The notes under the pieces: generated by a model
What the model was told of the DNA's origin: nothing
What the model saw: the letters and a program-made list of their open reading frames with translations, nothing else
Database searches by the model: none
Source: Volvox africanus
Taxonomy: Eukaryota > Chlorophyta > Chlorophyceae > Chlamydomonadales > Volvocaceae
DNA length: 64,000 nt
Direction: 5' to 3'
Assembly: GCA_030268105.1 (NCBI GenBank)
Contig: BSDZ01000080.1
Location: 930,001-994,000, forward strand
Shown: positions 23,094 to 34,576 of the stretch, piece by piece
Layout: each line of letters begins with the position of its first letter
Position numbering within the stretch: position 1 is the stretch's first letter
Translations under genes and position numbers: made by a program

Positions 23094-26040
23094 CTGCGGC
23101 CACCTCGTTCACGGTCACTGCCCAGGCGTACACATCCGATGCGGGGCTCGCGGGGCTTGTCCGCAAAAGCAGCTCCGGAGCCATGTACTCCAGGGTGCCC
23201 ACCTGGCGACGGAATAAATAAAAGGAATAGTATGTACAGGATAATCTGTAAGAAATTGTATGTGCGGAATAGTGTGTACGGAATAGTGTGTACAGAATAT
23301 GCAAAAAAGTCGGGAAAATGGAACCGGTAGTGAGAAAACGCTGAGGGGAAGGGATAGACGGTGGCCTGGGAGATTGTTACAGACCAGACAGGCGGATGGA
23401 GGTCCTGGGGGGGCCATGTCATCGAGCACGGGGGATACGTACAGACAGATACACACACACATACATCCGTCACACACACATACACCACCCACAGATCCAT
23501 CCCCACCTCCACCCACCATCATCCGCTTGTAAAACCCCCCCGACGGTTTCCCGCTCTTTGCTCCCGCGAGGACCGACGCCTCCTGCGATTCCCCCGCCGC
23601 TGCCGCCACGCCTCCGCCACCTCCCGGTCCGCCGACTCGTATGGCAATCCCAAAATCGGCCAATTGAACTCGCAACGGCTCTATGCCGCCGGGCAGCACC
23701 CCAAGATTGCCGCAGGAGGGGTTGGCGGCGCCAGCGACATGTTCGGCCCCGGCATCGTCCTCCATTGCCACGTCTGCCGTCGCTGTGCTGCCGCCGCTGC
23801 CTCCGCCACTTCTGCCGCCGCTGCCAGCCTCGCTGCAGTCGCCTTCACCAGTCTTGTACAACGTCGCCTGGTTCGGCAGGTCTAGCAGTAGCAGGTTGGC
23901 GGGTTTTAGATCCCGATGGAGAATGCCGGCGGCGTGGACGTACTCCATCCCGGCGGCCACCTGTGCAATGCGAAGGTAGCAGTAGCAGTAGCAGTAGCAG
24001 TAGCAGTAGCAGTAGCAGTAGCAGTAGCAGTAGCAGTAGCAGTAGCAGTAGCAGTAGCAGTAGCAGTAGCAGTAGCAGTAGCAGTAGCAGCGCCACGTCG
24101 TCGCCCGCAACAGGGCGGTGGGGGGGAGGTGAGCAATCTGTAATCGTTATTTTAAGTTTTTTTAATCCGAATTCAGTTCACGGCGCAATGGGAGGCAAAC
24201 CTTGGTGGGTTGAGGGTCGTGCGCGGTTTTCCTGTGTCGTCCAAAAGTTAGTTTAGCCTCCATCTCGTACAGTTGTATGGCTCTCATCCAAATAGTTCAG
24301 GAGTGCTTGGTGGTGATTGTAGTTGTCATTGTTGTGGCTGTTGGTTTCCGTACGTAGGTAACTAAATTCGTTTGTCTTTTTGCGGCCAAGGCTTTTTATT
24401 CATGCCGTCCGCCGCTTTAGCCCCAGAGGCAGTGGCCCGAGTGCTGCAGCTACTCTCGTAATGGTGCCTTTTGTCGTCATCATCATCATCATCATAACAA
24501 GCAAAATGCCCCCAGCCGCTTACTGAGAAGGCAAGGCCCAGAAGCTGGCGCCAGCTCGGTCGCCAGCCCCGATCATACAGGGCATGCCGTACGTTTCCTC
24601 CAGCCGCCAACGGCAGCACGATCATGTAGTCCGGTGGCAGAGCGCGCGCGCCTGCGTGTTGCGTGTTGCGTGGTGGGGACGGGTTTTAGCATGTGGGTGG
24701 CTTTCTGCGGTACCATGTTGCTGCCGTACCATGTTGCTGCGGTACTACGGAAAAGTAAACATATGCTTTATAGCTCTGTCATCGAACCGCATACACCTAT
24801 ACAACTGCTGTTGCCTAATGTGGCAACCGTTCACTACTGTTAATGTTTTTGGTTGTGCACTGTGCGCTGTCCTCGTATCCCCCTTCCCAACCTTTCTCCT
24901 CCTTCCCCTCCCCCAACTCCTTCCCCAATTTCCTTCCCCTCCTCCCACCGATGAGCGGCACCACTGCTGGGTGGTGTAACGATGACAGCAGGTCCAGCTC
25001 CCCGCGGAAGCGATCCAAATCCGCTGAAACGGCGATCCGAACCTGAAGCTCGAGGGAGGGATCGGGGGATCAGATGGCTTAATGGAGTGAATGACATAAA
25101 CATTAGAAAGCAACCCTGCCCCGGCCCCCCCCTCGCAAGCATACAAACACAGTCATACGCACGACTCAACACAGACACTAACAGTTTTAAAAGTTTCATT
25201 TTAAGCAATGCCTTCCGCAGTCGATGTTGTGCAAAGGGCCAACGCGTTCGTTTCTCGTTTCTCCCCGTAAAGAATGCCATTGCGGGACATCACCGTGAAA
25301 AGCTGCGTCTTAATGTATTTGCCTCCCTACCTTCTTAACAGCCACCTCCTGCCCGTTCCAATGCCCACGGAACACAGTGCTCTCTGCGCCCTCAGATAGC
25401 TTGCCTGCGGGGCCCCCGCCTTGCACATTTTAAATGCGTTGTAGTTATAGCGCTCGTGTCAGCAGGGGAGAGTATACAGGAGGCGAAATCAGTTGTTCGT
25501 GTGCGGGAGGAAGGTGGGCGACCCAAATCACGGCTCTTCGTGGCCCAATGGTGGAATTCATGGAGACTTGGTTTTTAAGAGTTTTAAAGTCGGGAACCGT
25601 TCTCAAGTTTACGGATTACGACCGCTCTTTAAGTTGTGGATTATAATTTGTTTTCATCAGAACGTGCTTACAAAATCGAGGACATGCGCAAATGACGCGA
25701 TCCGGGAGAGATAGCCGGCTGGTAGTTGCAACCGACCATAAACCTTCCTTGGCGCAACCAGCATCACGCCACCTACCTGATATGTTAAGATCAGAAGCTG
25801 TTAAGTTCAGTGGCACGACGCACTGTCCACCTATGCCTCGGGCCTGGTGGAGTAAACATTTTCGGACTAAATTCGGATTCGGGTACCCAATCCTTCTGCA
25901 GAGGTTTCTGATGGTCAAGTTACCTTCAATATGTCACCACTACGCACTGCTTCGCCCATTGCCTGCAAAGCTTCCTTAACTTGCAACTGTCTGTAGCCAT
26001 GTGCGACCACTGGGTCGCAAACCATGCTTTGAACTGTCAT
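19552..26040 (-). CDS. Protein kinase-PP2C phosphatase fusion (~951 aa)
   Basis: Orthologous in layout to plant 'protein kinase and PP2C-like domain-containing protein' (Arabidopsis At2g40860): an N-terminal kinase and a C-terminal Mg/Mn-dependent phosphatase in one chain. Phase-consistent exons: 26040-25924, 25822-25777, 25404-25331, 25042-24949, 24651-24524, 23960-23517, 23202-23094, 22828-22800, 22573-22397, 22210-22082 (or -22064), 21634-20875, 20810-20767, 20460-20188, 19983-19552. Kinase marks: VAVKK lysine, HRDLKPAN, DFG, GTLEYMAPE; the Gly loop is degenerate (LSEGAESTVF). About 70 low-complexity residues are inserted between HRDLKPAN and DFG. PP2C marks: SMED, FDGHRG, SGTTALAALL, ANAGDCRAV, GLQVTRCIGD, DGLWDV, GSADNVSVVVV, so the metal ligands are kept. 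The kinase-PP2C linker is Ala/Ser/Gly-rich and its splice is the least certain junction. Substrates are unknown. Both activities look intact. Confidence 0.93.
22800..22828 (-). other. 29-nt micro-exon in kinase-PP2C gene
   Basis: Encodes VVPFSDCIK with a shared Gly at its 5' edge. The peptide matches the conserved GVVPYTD segment of the plant kinase after subdomain IX. Phase 1 in and phase 0 out fit both neighbours. Confidence 0.85.
23976..24090. repeat. (AGTAGC)n intronic microsatellite
   Basis: About 19 hexanucleotide units in the kinase-PP2C intron, directly 5' (minus strand) of the exon encoding HRDLKPAN. The repeat is 15 nt from the acceptor side, close enough to sit within or beside the pyrimidine tract. 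Confidence 0.9.
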
Positions 26041-26249
26041 TGTTAAAGAATGGTGATTGTATTCAGTCTCGCAGCTAAATTTCCTATTGTGGTTTGAGTG
26101 GTGGAATTGCAGTACAACAACCTCCAGTTCAAGGCATGCTGCCTTACGCGGGCTTACTGCTAACATTCCCGCGCACTTACGCACGCAAAATATCTTTGAC
26201 ACAACATTGCATGTTTGTATATTAAATTAGCGAGGGCGAGTTTGTGAAA
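26041..26249. promoter_or_regulatory. Shared divergent promoter region
   Basis: Only 209 bp separate the ATG of the kinase-PP2C gene (minus, 26040) and that of SEC13 (plus, 26250), so both 5' untranslated regions and promoters must lie here or overlap the genes. No TATA box or other named element was identified. An in-frame ATG at 26202 could extend the kinase protein and shorten the gap further. Confidence 0.6.
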
Positions 26250-27915
26250 ATGACTGGTTTATCGAACTTTGATTCTGGACATACGGACATGGTTCACGAT
26301 GCGCAACTAGATTACTATGGGCGTCGGCTTGCAACATGTTCATCAGACCGGACCGTGAGGGTCTTTGACATAGTCGGAGATCGGCACCATCACCTCGCTG
26401 AGCTGCGGGGACACGAGGGCCCCGTATGGCAAGTGTGCTGGGCACACCCGAAATTTGGCTCAATCCTGGCTTCATGCTCGTTTGATCATCGTGTCATCAT
26501 TTGGAAGGAGGGCCTGGGCAACCAGTGGCAACAGGCAAGAAAGCTCTGGTCAGCGGAGATTTTTTTACAGAGTTCATTTCATTCATCGTATTTTACAGGC
26601 ATATATCACTCCAAGGAACCTACACACAGCTTCCGTGAACGGCATTTCCTGGGCACCTTACGAGTTGGGGCTGATCCTCGCGTGTGCTTCCTCCGACGGC
26701 AGCGTTTCTCTTCTCGAGTACAAATTGGACGGAACCTGGGATGTTAATAAGGTGAGGTTGTGGACACGGAGACCATACTTATCGACGAACGCCAGTAGGC
26801 CTGTGACCACGCCCTGGGCTGACCATCTCGGCTTCGCCGCACATCGACTCCGTAAATATATGTTTTGTGTCCTTGACGTATTCCTAACAGCTCCCGGGGG
26901 GACACACGATCGGTTGCACGGCTGTCAGCTGGGCGCCGGCAAACGCTCCAGGGGCACTAGTCAGCACGAAGCAGCCCCAATCGGGGCCTGTCAAGCGGTT
27001 AGTCACCTCTGGCTGTGATAACCTGATCAAGGTATGGTTCATCTATGGGGGCTTAGGGTTTGGTAATGACCAACATAGCCATGCTAACGTCTCGGGTTGT
27101 TTAGGTAAAGGCATGTCGTCCGTTGGAAGGAGAACTGTATTGATACGACTCCAAAGGAGCGGGGCGCTTTGCTGTCCTTGTTGAAAGAGGACCCCAAGCC
27201 TGTCCAAACCAAACCCTGTTTCTGATGCTAAAACACCTGATGTTGGTGGGGTAAAGGGGTTATCACTAGTCAACCAGCTCCACATAGGATCCTCGATCGG
27301 CTCATAAACCACTCTGCGGCGTCTGAAAGTTCCTGAAGCCCCGCACCAAAATTCTGTGGGGTCCGCTTTGAAGCCTAGCGATTTCCGTCAGGGCCATCTC
27401 TACTGCTTAGCAGTACTTGAATTTTTAAACCTATGCACCGTGATTGTATTCCACAATAAAGCATCGTGTCACGCTACTGGCAACTGGGTATGGGCGCCTT
27501 TTTGCATTCTGTGCCCTGCATTGGCCCCTTGTGGATCGTCATGAACCATGTATGTGCCGTGACTGCAACAACTTCCGAAACCTACCAGATTTGGCGTTAC
27601 GGAGAGATGGGTTGGACGGAGGAGGAGGTCCTGGCTGGCCATACCGATTGGGTGCGTGACGCCGCTTGGGCGCCTAGCCTTGGCCTGCCCAAGAACACAA
27701 TCGCATCGGCTAGCCAGGACGGTCAAGTGTTTGTCTGGGTTGAGCGGCATTCTGGCGGCGGCTGGGAGCGGAAGCTTGTCCACGACTTCAAGGCGCCGGT
27801 TTGGCGGGTCAGCTGGTCTACGACCGGCTCCATCTTAGCGGTTTCAGATGGCAACAATAACATCACGCTGTGGAAGGAGTCAATGGATGGCATCTGGCAG
27901 GAGATAAACCTGTAG
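26250..27915 (+). CDS. SEC13: SEC13 WD-repeat protein (301 aa)
   Basis: SEC13 is a WD40 protein that forms the COPII outer cage with SEC31 and also belongs to the Nup107-160 nuclear pore subcomplex. Exons 26250-26534, 26599-26751, 26891-27031 and 27589-27915 give 301 residues, the usual family length. Visible family signatures: [20 protein letters not shown] near the N-terminus, [91 protein letters not shown] and [14 protein letters not shown]. The protein ends right after the last blade. Intron 1 is only 64 nt and appears to use a GC donor (CAG|GCAAGA). The gene is divergent from the kinase-PP2C gene. Confidence 0.97.
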
Positions 27916-29364
27916 GCTCTTAGGCCCAACGAGTGCCTCACGGTGGTGGTGACGCCTTCAGAACGGAAACTAATGACGGTTAGGGGTTGAGCTGAGAGCT
28001 GAGACGGGTATGTAAGGCTGCGATGCGGGAGTCTGGAGGATAACCAGGTCGGCCACGGGAGGATGACTGGGAGGAGGATTGGGGACGGGACTGCCGGGGT
28101 GATGGGTAGGAATTGAGTTTTAGTCTTAGATGGCCCCATGCAATGGGCTGGCTGTCCCATGGACCTCATTTTCAAAACGTTTTCCGAGGTCCATGATAGA
28201 GTAAATTAGAAGAGTTCTCGCATTCCGTCACGAGTCCGGAACGTTTCGACAGGCTGGGCTTAAGCGGACCATAAGACGTTGCCGCACCGCTGCATGGAGA
28301 TGGCTTCTGTTACACAGTCCAAAGAAGCGAAGTTATCTTCGCTGGTTTTTTTGCCAAGGCCGTCCGCGGCTGGTGTGCGGTGAGGACGTTGGACTCCTGG
28401 ACCATATTCCTCACGACAAGTAACTAGGGTTGGTTTCCTGAATTTTGGAATTCCAATACCTACCCCCGTTTGTGTAGGGGGCAGTAATGCACTCAATACG
28501 CAATGCTCAGGACCGTTCATATTTAGCAAACGTTCAACGTCGCAATGCGTTTTAATACATTTTACGCTACAGAGCATCAAAGAAGGATACGAATATAGCA
28601 GCAGATGATTTTGCCATTTGAATTAGCTTCTTTTGCATTCAGCAGAGGTGTGGTCATGCGTTACCGCCCCTGCTTCGTAAATATGAGGAACAGGCTTCGT
28701 CATACGTCAATGCTGGATTAATGGCATTTTAAGAATATCTTTGTAGCGCAATCCCTGGGCCCCCACTTCGGTGTTACCGGCGAGTGCGCGGAAAGCGCTG
28801 TTACGAAAAAAAATTCACCAAATGGCGCCGGATTGGATGTGCGAATTTAAGGAGAACAATTAAGTCTAAACCACATTTACGACGCTAGCCGTGGACGAGG
28901 GGCGATTGCATGCCCGTGTTCCGCTAGCGCAGTTGCTGTTATGCCATCCACATGTTTCAAGGACTTATTTCCAAATGATACATCGGGTGAGCTTTTATAA
29001 ATAAGAGCAGTTTGCACTGCCTATTGCACATTATTAAAGGACAGGACCTTCCAGACATTACCTTCGCTCTATACGGCGTTGTCCGAATCGCACCTCCACT
29101 GTTTCTCCATTATCGTGAAGAACGACATGAATCATACATATCCCTCGAGGAGATGCCGAATACCCAGCTGCCCGTACATTGTACGACTATTGTTTGCAAG
29201 TAAAAAGAAGTAACCCCTGCATATTAAACATTAGTTTGTTGACGTTTTATGCAAGTGTAGGAGGCACTGGCGGTCTTGTCAACCGTGTATGCAAAGTGAT
29301 GCCTCTTGGCGCGCGCGAAAGTGAGGCGTTAGGCTGCGACACATTGAATTTCGCGCCTTTGTGG
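27916..29364. other. SEC13 3' region and intergenic, no gene seen
   Basis: A TGTAA signal lies at 28011-28015. The remainder has only short chance frames. The frame of the next gene is open upstream to about 29220, so its true start could lie at the ATG at 29299. Confidence 0.6.
28011..28015 (+). terminator. TGTAA poly(A) signal of SEC13
   Basis: TGTAA 96 nt after the SEC13 stop codon, the distance expected for volvocine 3' ends. Confidence 0.6.
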
Positions 29365-31472
29365 ATGGCAAGCCCAGCCATGAACTTGTTCGGCGGATTT
29401 CAAGACCATCTCGGTTCGCAGAATGATGACCTTCTTGGTCAGACTCCCGAGGGCCAACAAGCACTTATTTTCGCGGGTAAGTTCATCTTCATAGCTAACG
29501 CAAGCCTTTCTTACAGAACGTCAAATGTTTTAATGCGCGTACCGTCTTTAAGGTTGTTTTGGAAAGTATGCTTTGTGTGAGGGGACAGCTATTTCTCAGT
29601 CGAGACTTATCGTTGCGCAGGTGCAGACTTTGCTCTTCATGGCCTTAGTCAGGAGCATAAGGAACTTCTTAGGCTATGCTCGCAGCATGTAGAGCAGGAA
29701 AGGGAGGCGCAGGTTCGAATTCAGGCTTTTGAGGCCGCGGCTGCAAGCTCGACAAACGGGACTCCATCGCATTCAGGCTTACTTGGTCAAAGCCAGAGCT
29801 TATCTCCACCTCCGCTAACTTCACAGCAAGCGCCGTCATCTCAGAGCAGCAACTTCACTCACTCTTCGGTTTCGGTACCGCACACGCCCTTGAAGCCTTT
29901 TGACAGCAGCCTTGCAGGCCTCGGTAGCTCGGCGTTGAGTGCACGAACGATTTCGACAGGATCTCTATCCTTGGCAGGCGCGGTGATGAGTGCTTCGGCT
30001 GTCGATGCCTCCACTTCGTCAGCGTTGCATAATAATTCCCCGATGACATCACGCCCGATGCTTTCCCCGTCAGACCACATGTTGATGGTACCTTCAGCCT
30101 CGATTCTCAGCGTCCACGCACCCTCTCCCGGCCAGAGCACACCAGGCCAGGTACCGCCGCCGCCTCCACCTTCCACGCCTAATAGCATGCTAGGTGCTGG
30201 TAACAGCGGACCTACTGGAGCCCCTGGGGCATCTGGAAGTGGCGGCGCCGCCAGTGGTGCAGGTCAGGGCCATCTTACCATGGCATTTGCTCAAGCCCTC
30301 GCCCAGGCCGCTGCAGAGCGAGGAGTGGACCCCGCGACCCTGGTCCAACTTCTCCAGAGCCCAAAACTCGTCGATGTGCTGTTGTCCAAAGCCGGGGATC
30401 TTCAGCTTCAACAGCAACAACAACATCAGGTATAAATTAAGGCCTTGAACGATTTGGGTCGCGGCTTGAGTAGGCAGATGGTCTCCATAACCGATTGATA
30501 TTCTCTCTCTACGCGTTTGAGATCTGCCGTGCTTGTTTTTGCGTTCGTTCTACAGAGCGAACCCTCTCCATGTGTGCTCCTAATTATGACTTTTGTAATA
30601 TCTGCGTCTTGCAGGTGGCGCAGATGTCGCTTCAGACGCCCCCGCCGCCGCCCCCGCCGCCCAAGCCATCGCAGCTGCAGAGCCGGATGTCTGCGCCTGT
30701 CCCGGGCGAGTGGGCGCCGCATCACTCGGTACCGGCTTCTCTGGCCGGGCCCGCAGGGCTTCAACACTTCAGACCGCCACCACCGCCGCCACCACCACGC
30801 CCCTCCCAGGCCAATGCTGTGGCGGCTGCCGCGGCAGCGAATGCTACGTACGGCGTTTCTGCTAGCAGTGGAGGCTGTGGCACACCAAGCTCGGGCGGTG
30901 CTAGCGCCGCGAGCTCAGGTGGTGGTGGCAACAGCAGTGGCAGCAGTTTGGAGAATGTGCCGTCGATGCAGCAGGTACTGTCGAGTCACATTGTACAGGA
31001 GTTTGTGTCGGCGCGCGGCGTCCTGGTACAGCTAATGATGTCAGCCTACGCCTTCCTGAACTCCGACTCAATGCGAGAGTTCTACGAAAAACTTATGCCG
31101 GTATCGGCGTTGTACGACGAGATGCACGAGCTGCCAGTTGTACAGAAGCGCAATCGGTGCACGGAGATGTCGTTTTTAAGAGTGCAGTTGATGCAGAACC
31201 CTAGCTTCATGCAAATTTTGCAGGCCGTCTGTGCGCTGCGGCACCACCTACACAGCCTCTCGCGTAAGGTGCTCCTCATGAACCAGGGCCCAGATGGCAT
31301 CCCAATCGACCTGCTTCTAGGCTCCATGTCCACGGAGCTGTTCCACCTGATGAAGGGGGTGCTACCGCAAGAGGTCTGCGATTTTTTCGGAAACTGTCTC
31401 CCCCACCCTAGGCTGGCGGTACTGGTGTTTGCGGAATTTACCTCTGTAGATCCCATGCCCACTTTGGCATGA
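29365..31472 (+). CDS. Unknown protein with conserved-looking C-terminal domain (~592 aa)
   Basis: Three phase-consistent exons: 29365-29476, 29621-30429 and 30615-31472. The start could also be the in-frame ATG at 29299. The N-terminus has a charged amphipathic helix (SQEHKELLRLCSQHVEQERE). Residues ~85-410 are Ser/Gly/Ala-rich and disordered, with two poly-Pro runs and a short poly-Gln run, a composition common in transcriptional regulators and actin-binding proteins. From about residue 425 to the end the sequence becomes ordered and helical (SHIVQEFVSARGVLVQLMM, SALYDEMHELPVVQKRNRC, FMQILQAVCALRHHLHSL, STELFHLMKGVLPQEVCDFF). I do not recognise the family. Codon use fits neighbouring genes. 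Confidence 0.8.
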
Positions 31473-34400
31473 AGCGGTCTTGGCATGAATGCGACAGCGT
31501 CAGTGCGGTGCGGTGTAGGCGGCAGGGACAGATGGGATGGGGGCTGAGGAACAGCCGATTACAAATGTAGAAAACCCTCGTTGAGAGACGGGGCGGAGAG
31601 GTTTTGAGCAGGAGGAAGTGGACGTCCTTAGGGTGTCGCACATGTGGTCGCTGCAGGAGTTGTGGATCCGCCCTTGACTTGATATGTCTAACACGTCTGG
31701 GTGGGTTTGAGTGGTGTAACTGAATGATTTAAAAAAGAAAGGATCAGGATGCAGCAGAGTGTGCTGACCACTGTGTAAGGCATGGCTTTGCCGGTCGATG
31801 AAGCGTGTGCTGTACAAAGGAGGCAGTCACTAGGGGCATGGTCAGCGAGGGATGAGGGTTGCTTTGTGTTGTCGATTGCTGCTGATATCAGTGGCTGTGT
31901 TGGCACGGGGCTGCCGTGTCCGTCATGCCTTATCCCAGCTTGCTGCAAGCGGCACTGGTGTCTGTCAATTCTGCGCGCACGATAATCTTATGGTCGGCAA
32001 GACATGTACTTGCGACAGAAAGGGAGGCGAGCTCCGCGCCGAACCCAACATTCTTAGGGAGTGGGTTCTGTGCTAGCAGGCGGCTGCTTTTACTTCGAGT
32101 GCAGGAGGTGGTTGAAGGCGGCATGGAACATGTTGCACACAGAATGTTCGTGCTCGAGGCCTTCATGGTGGTCACTGGCAATTGAGATGTGCGAGGCCAC
32201 GCCCCTTCCTCCCACACGCGGAGGAGCTTGAATTGGGCCTGAACTGGGATCGTTACCATACGCTGCCTGCCATGGAATGGTATTTTTTTAACGCTCGTTT
32301 ACGCGAGGGGCCAGTTAGGTTGGTCGGTGGCATTTTAAGTACGAGGCTGCGTTGGTAAAGCAAGATCAATTTCGTATACCTCTGTCGGACAGTGTCAACG
32401 TAGTGCGCTGTCGACAACTGACCTGCGACTTACGTCCTCCGATGCCTATTTGCTTCGCCATCGTTCTGGGTCGTAATTTACGGACTTCTCTCGCTCGGCA
32501 TCTTGCGTAACGTCACTGATGTGGGTCTAGTGTCCTCCAGTGCGGCTCCTTAGGGGAAGAGGTGGGGCTGGGTGAGGAGGAATACGTTATGTGGGGGTTT
32601 AATTTCTTTGCGGTTCGTTTCTGTTCGTTTGCCGTCTTGCAGTGGTTATCAGGTTCAAGCCTTGCCGATAGCCAGGATCTAAACAGGGGTCCTCTTTCTT
32701 ACGGCAGACGCACTTCAGGTTTGTGTGAGTTGACACTTCATTTCGCAGGGGCAGCTGGTTTTTCCGTTAGGTTGTGGACCTTTGGGCCACTTCCAGGGCG
32801 ATGGTGTGGCGGAGAGGGTTGATGATCACGCCCCGTGCGAAGGTTCACTGCAGCAGGGCGTCTGCCATGCGGGAACACTAGGGTAGGGGAAAGGACGTGA
32901 AAGGCGCCTCACAGTCAAGAATCAAGCTCTAAATTCGCTAGTGACTGGTATGCGTCTTCTTAAACCGTGGTGTGGCTGCTAATGTGGTGCGAATCGGCCT
33001 TCGTGGGCGCCTACATTGCAGGGCTGTATGGTGAAACCACCATTACCACCTCCCTCCGCCTGCCAGTGTGTGACACAATTGGATCAACGGTGGGCTTATT
33101 GATTTGGTGTAGATATTCTCTATGGTACGCAAATAACGGCACGCAGGCGCTGGGTGCGGATGAATATGTCCCGCAGCTTGGACCTGCTGGAGGGCTTTTG
33201 GATGTGCTGATCCTGAGCCCCTGGAGGAGACCTCAGTGCTGCTACAGCTTCTGCAAGTCATCGTCTTATTGGCCTTAACTCGACTTCCTCAGCTGCGCCC
33301 AGCCGACCTGATGCCAGTTATCTTGGCGGAGAGGAAAGAAGGGAGCACGGTGAACCGTCTTGAAAGCGCTGCGTATGGCCTGTTCACAAAGTGGCCATGG
33401 ATAACACGCCGCGACCGCACTAGCTCGGTATCAAGGGCATATCAATTTGCATATGTTCACAGATTTCAATCCCGGTCGTGTATTCTTAGCGCCGTGAGAC
33501 CGGTTGGAGGCTTTAGGACTACCCCGCCTTGCCGCGGCCAATGGGCACAATACTCGATGACGCCATCCGTTATTTGTGCCTTCCGGGGCATGGGGGGATT
33601 TAAAAGGCAGTCGCTTCGTTGCCGTGGGCTGTGGTGTCAAGTTGTGCATGTACCGATTCCTGTGCTGCACCCCTAGTGGGCGCTGGGATGGTGGCGCGCA
33701 CATATGCGTCTTCCCGCGTGCATGCGTAACAGTTTGCGATTTGCCGAACAATTTCTCATAAGAAAGTTTACGATTCTTGACAAGTTGACTGATCCATTCT
33801 TATTTCCGGGCGCCACACAATCTCTTCCTAGGCCGCCAAATTCCGCTGTGCATACGGAGAGGGTGCCGTGATGATGGCGGGTTGATAGCCTAGCAAGTTG
33901 CTGGGTGCCGGCTTGTCGTTAACTACTCCCTCCGGACTAATGCTGGATTCTGGGCCCCTTTACAATTGATTGCTCTTTTTTTAGAACAGCGGGTGGCACC
34001 CAGTCCTTCGCTGTACACTGGTTCTCGCAATTGCGGCATCCTATGCCAGTTTTCCCCCTTCTTGGGCGGCAGGCACTTATATGACAGACGCTGCGCACGG
34101 GGTTTCGCAAGTTTGCTCCACGTGCGCTTGCTTGTGTATGATGTGTCCCGACTGGCAGTTAGACTATATCCCCAACCGAAAGTATTGTGGCAATGGCAAC
34201 AATCAATCTAGCGTTTTTAAGTTCGTGGCAAAGCGTCTCTTTTCATGTTTATAGCACTATTTGAACGGAGTTATGGAGAGAAATGATATACTATTTTTGG
34301 AGGCACCCGATTAGAGCGACTGAGATGCAGGGACGCCTTGTGGATCGATGTTTGCGTACAAACTGACTGAAGTAAAACAAACGTCGTCGTTATTGGCCAT

Positions 34401-34576
34401 AACATGTGTAATGATCAGATTGATCTGGTTTATCCCATATTGTACCACTGACTGGGCGGCAGATTTGAAACAAATAGATTGAGCAGTTAAACAGGTACAG
34501 TTCAATTGATCGACGCATAAATACAAAATATTAATTGTGGAATATATATTTTGAGTGTTGCATCGCAAAGTCATCA
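31473..34576. other. 3 kb without a recognisable gene
   Basis: A TGTAA signal at 31715-31719 probably ends the upstream transcript. The rest, up to the stop of the minus-strand BTB gene at 34577, holds only short frames with no domain, no repeat of note and no RNA gene that I can see. It lies between two converging genes, so long 3' untranslated regions from both sides are likely. Confidence 0.5.
31715..31719 (+). terminator. TGTAA poly(A) signal
   Basis: TGTAA 243 nt past the stop at 31472, followed by an A-rich stretch. Confidence 0.5.

Noticed and set aside
29700..29730. GGTTCGAATTC, tRNA T-loop-like
   Set aside because: Lies in a coding exon and no cloverleaf can be formed around it.
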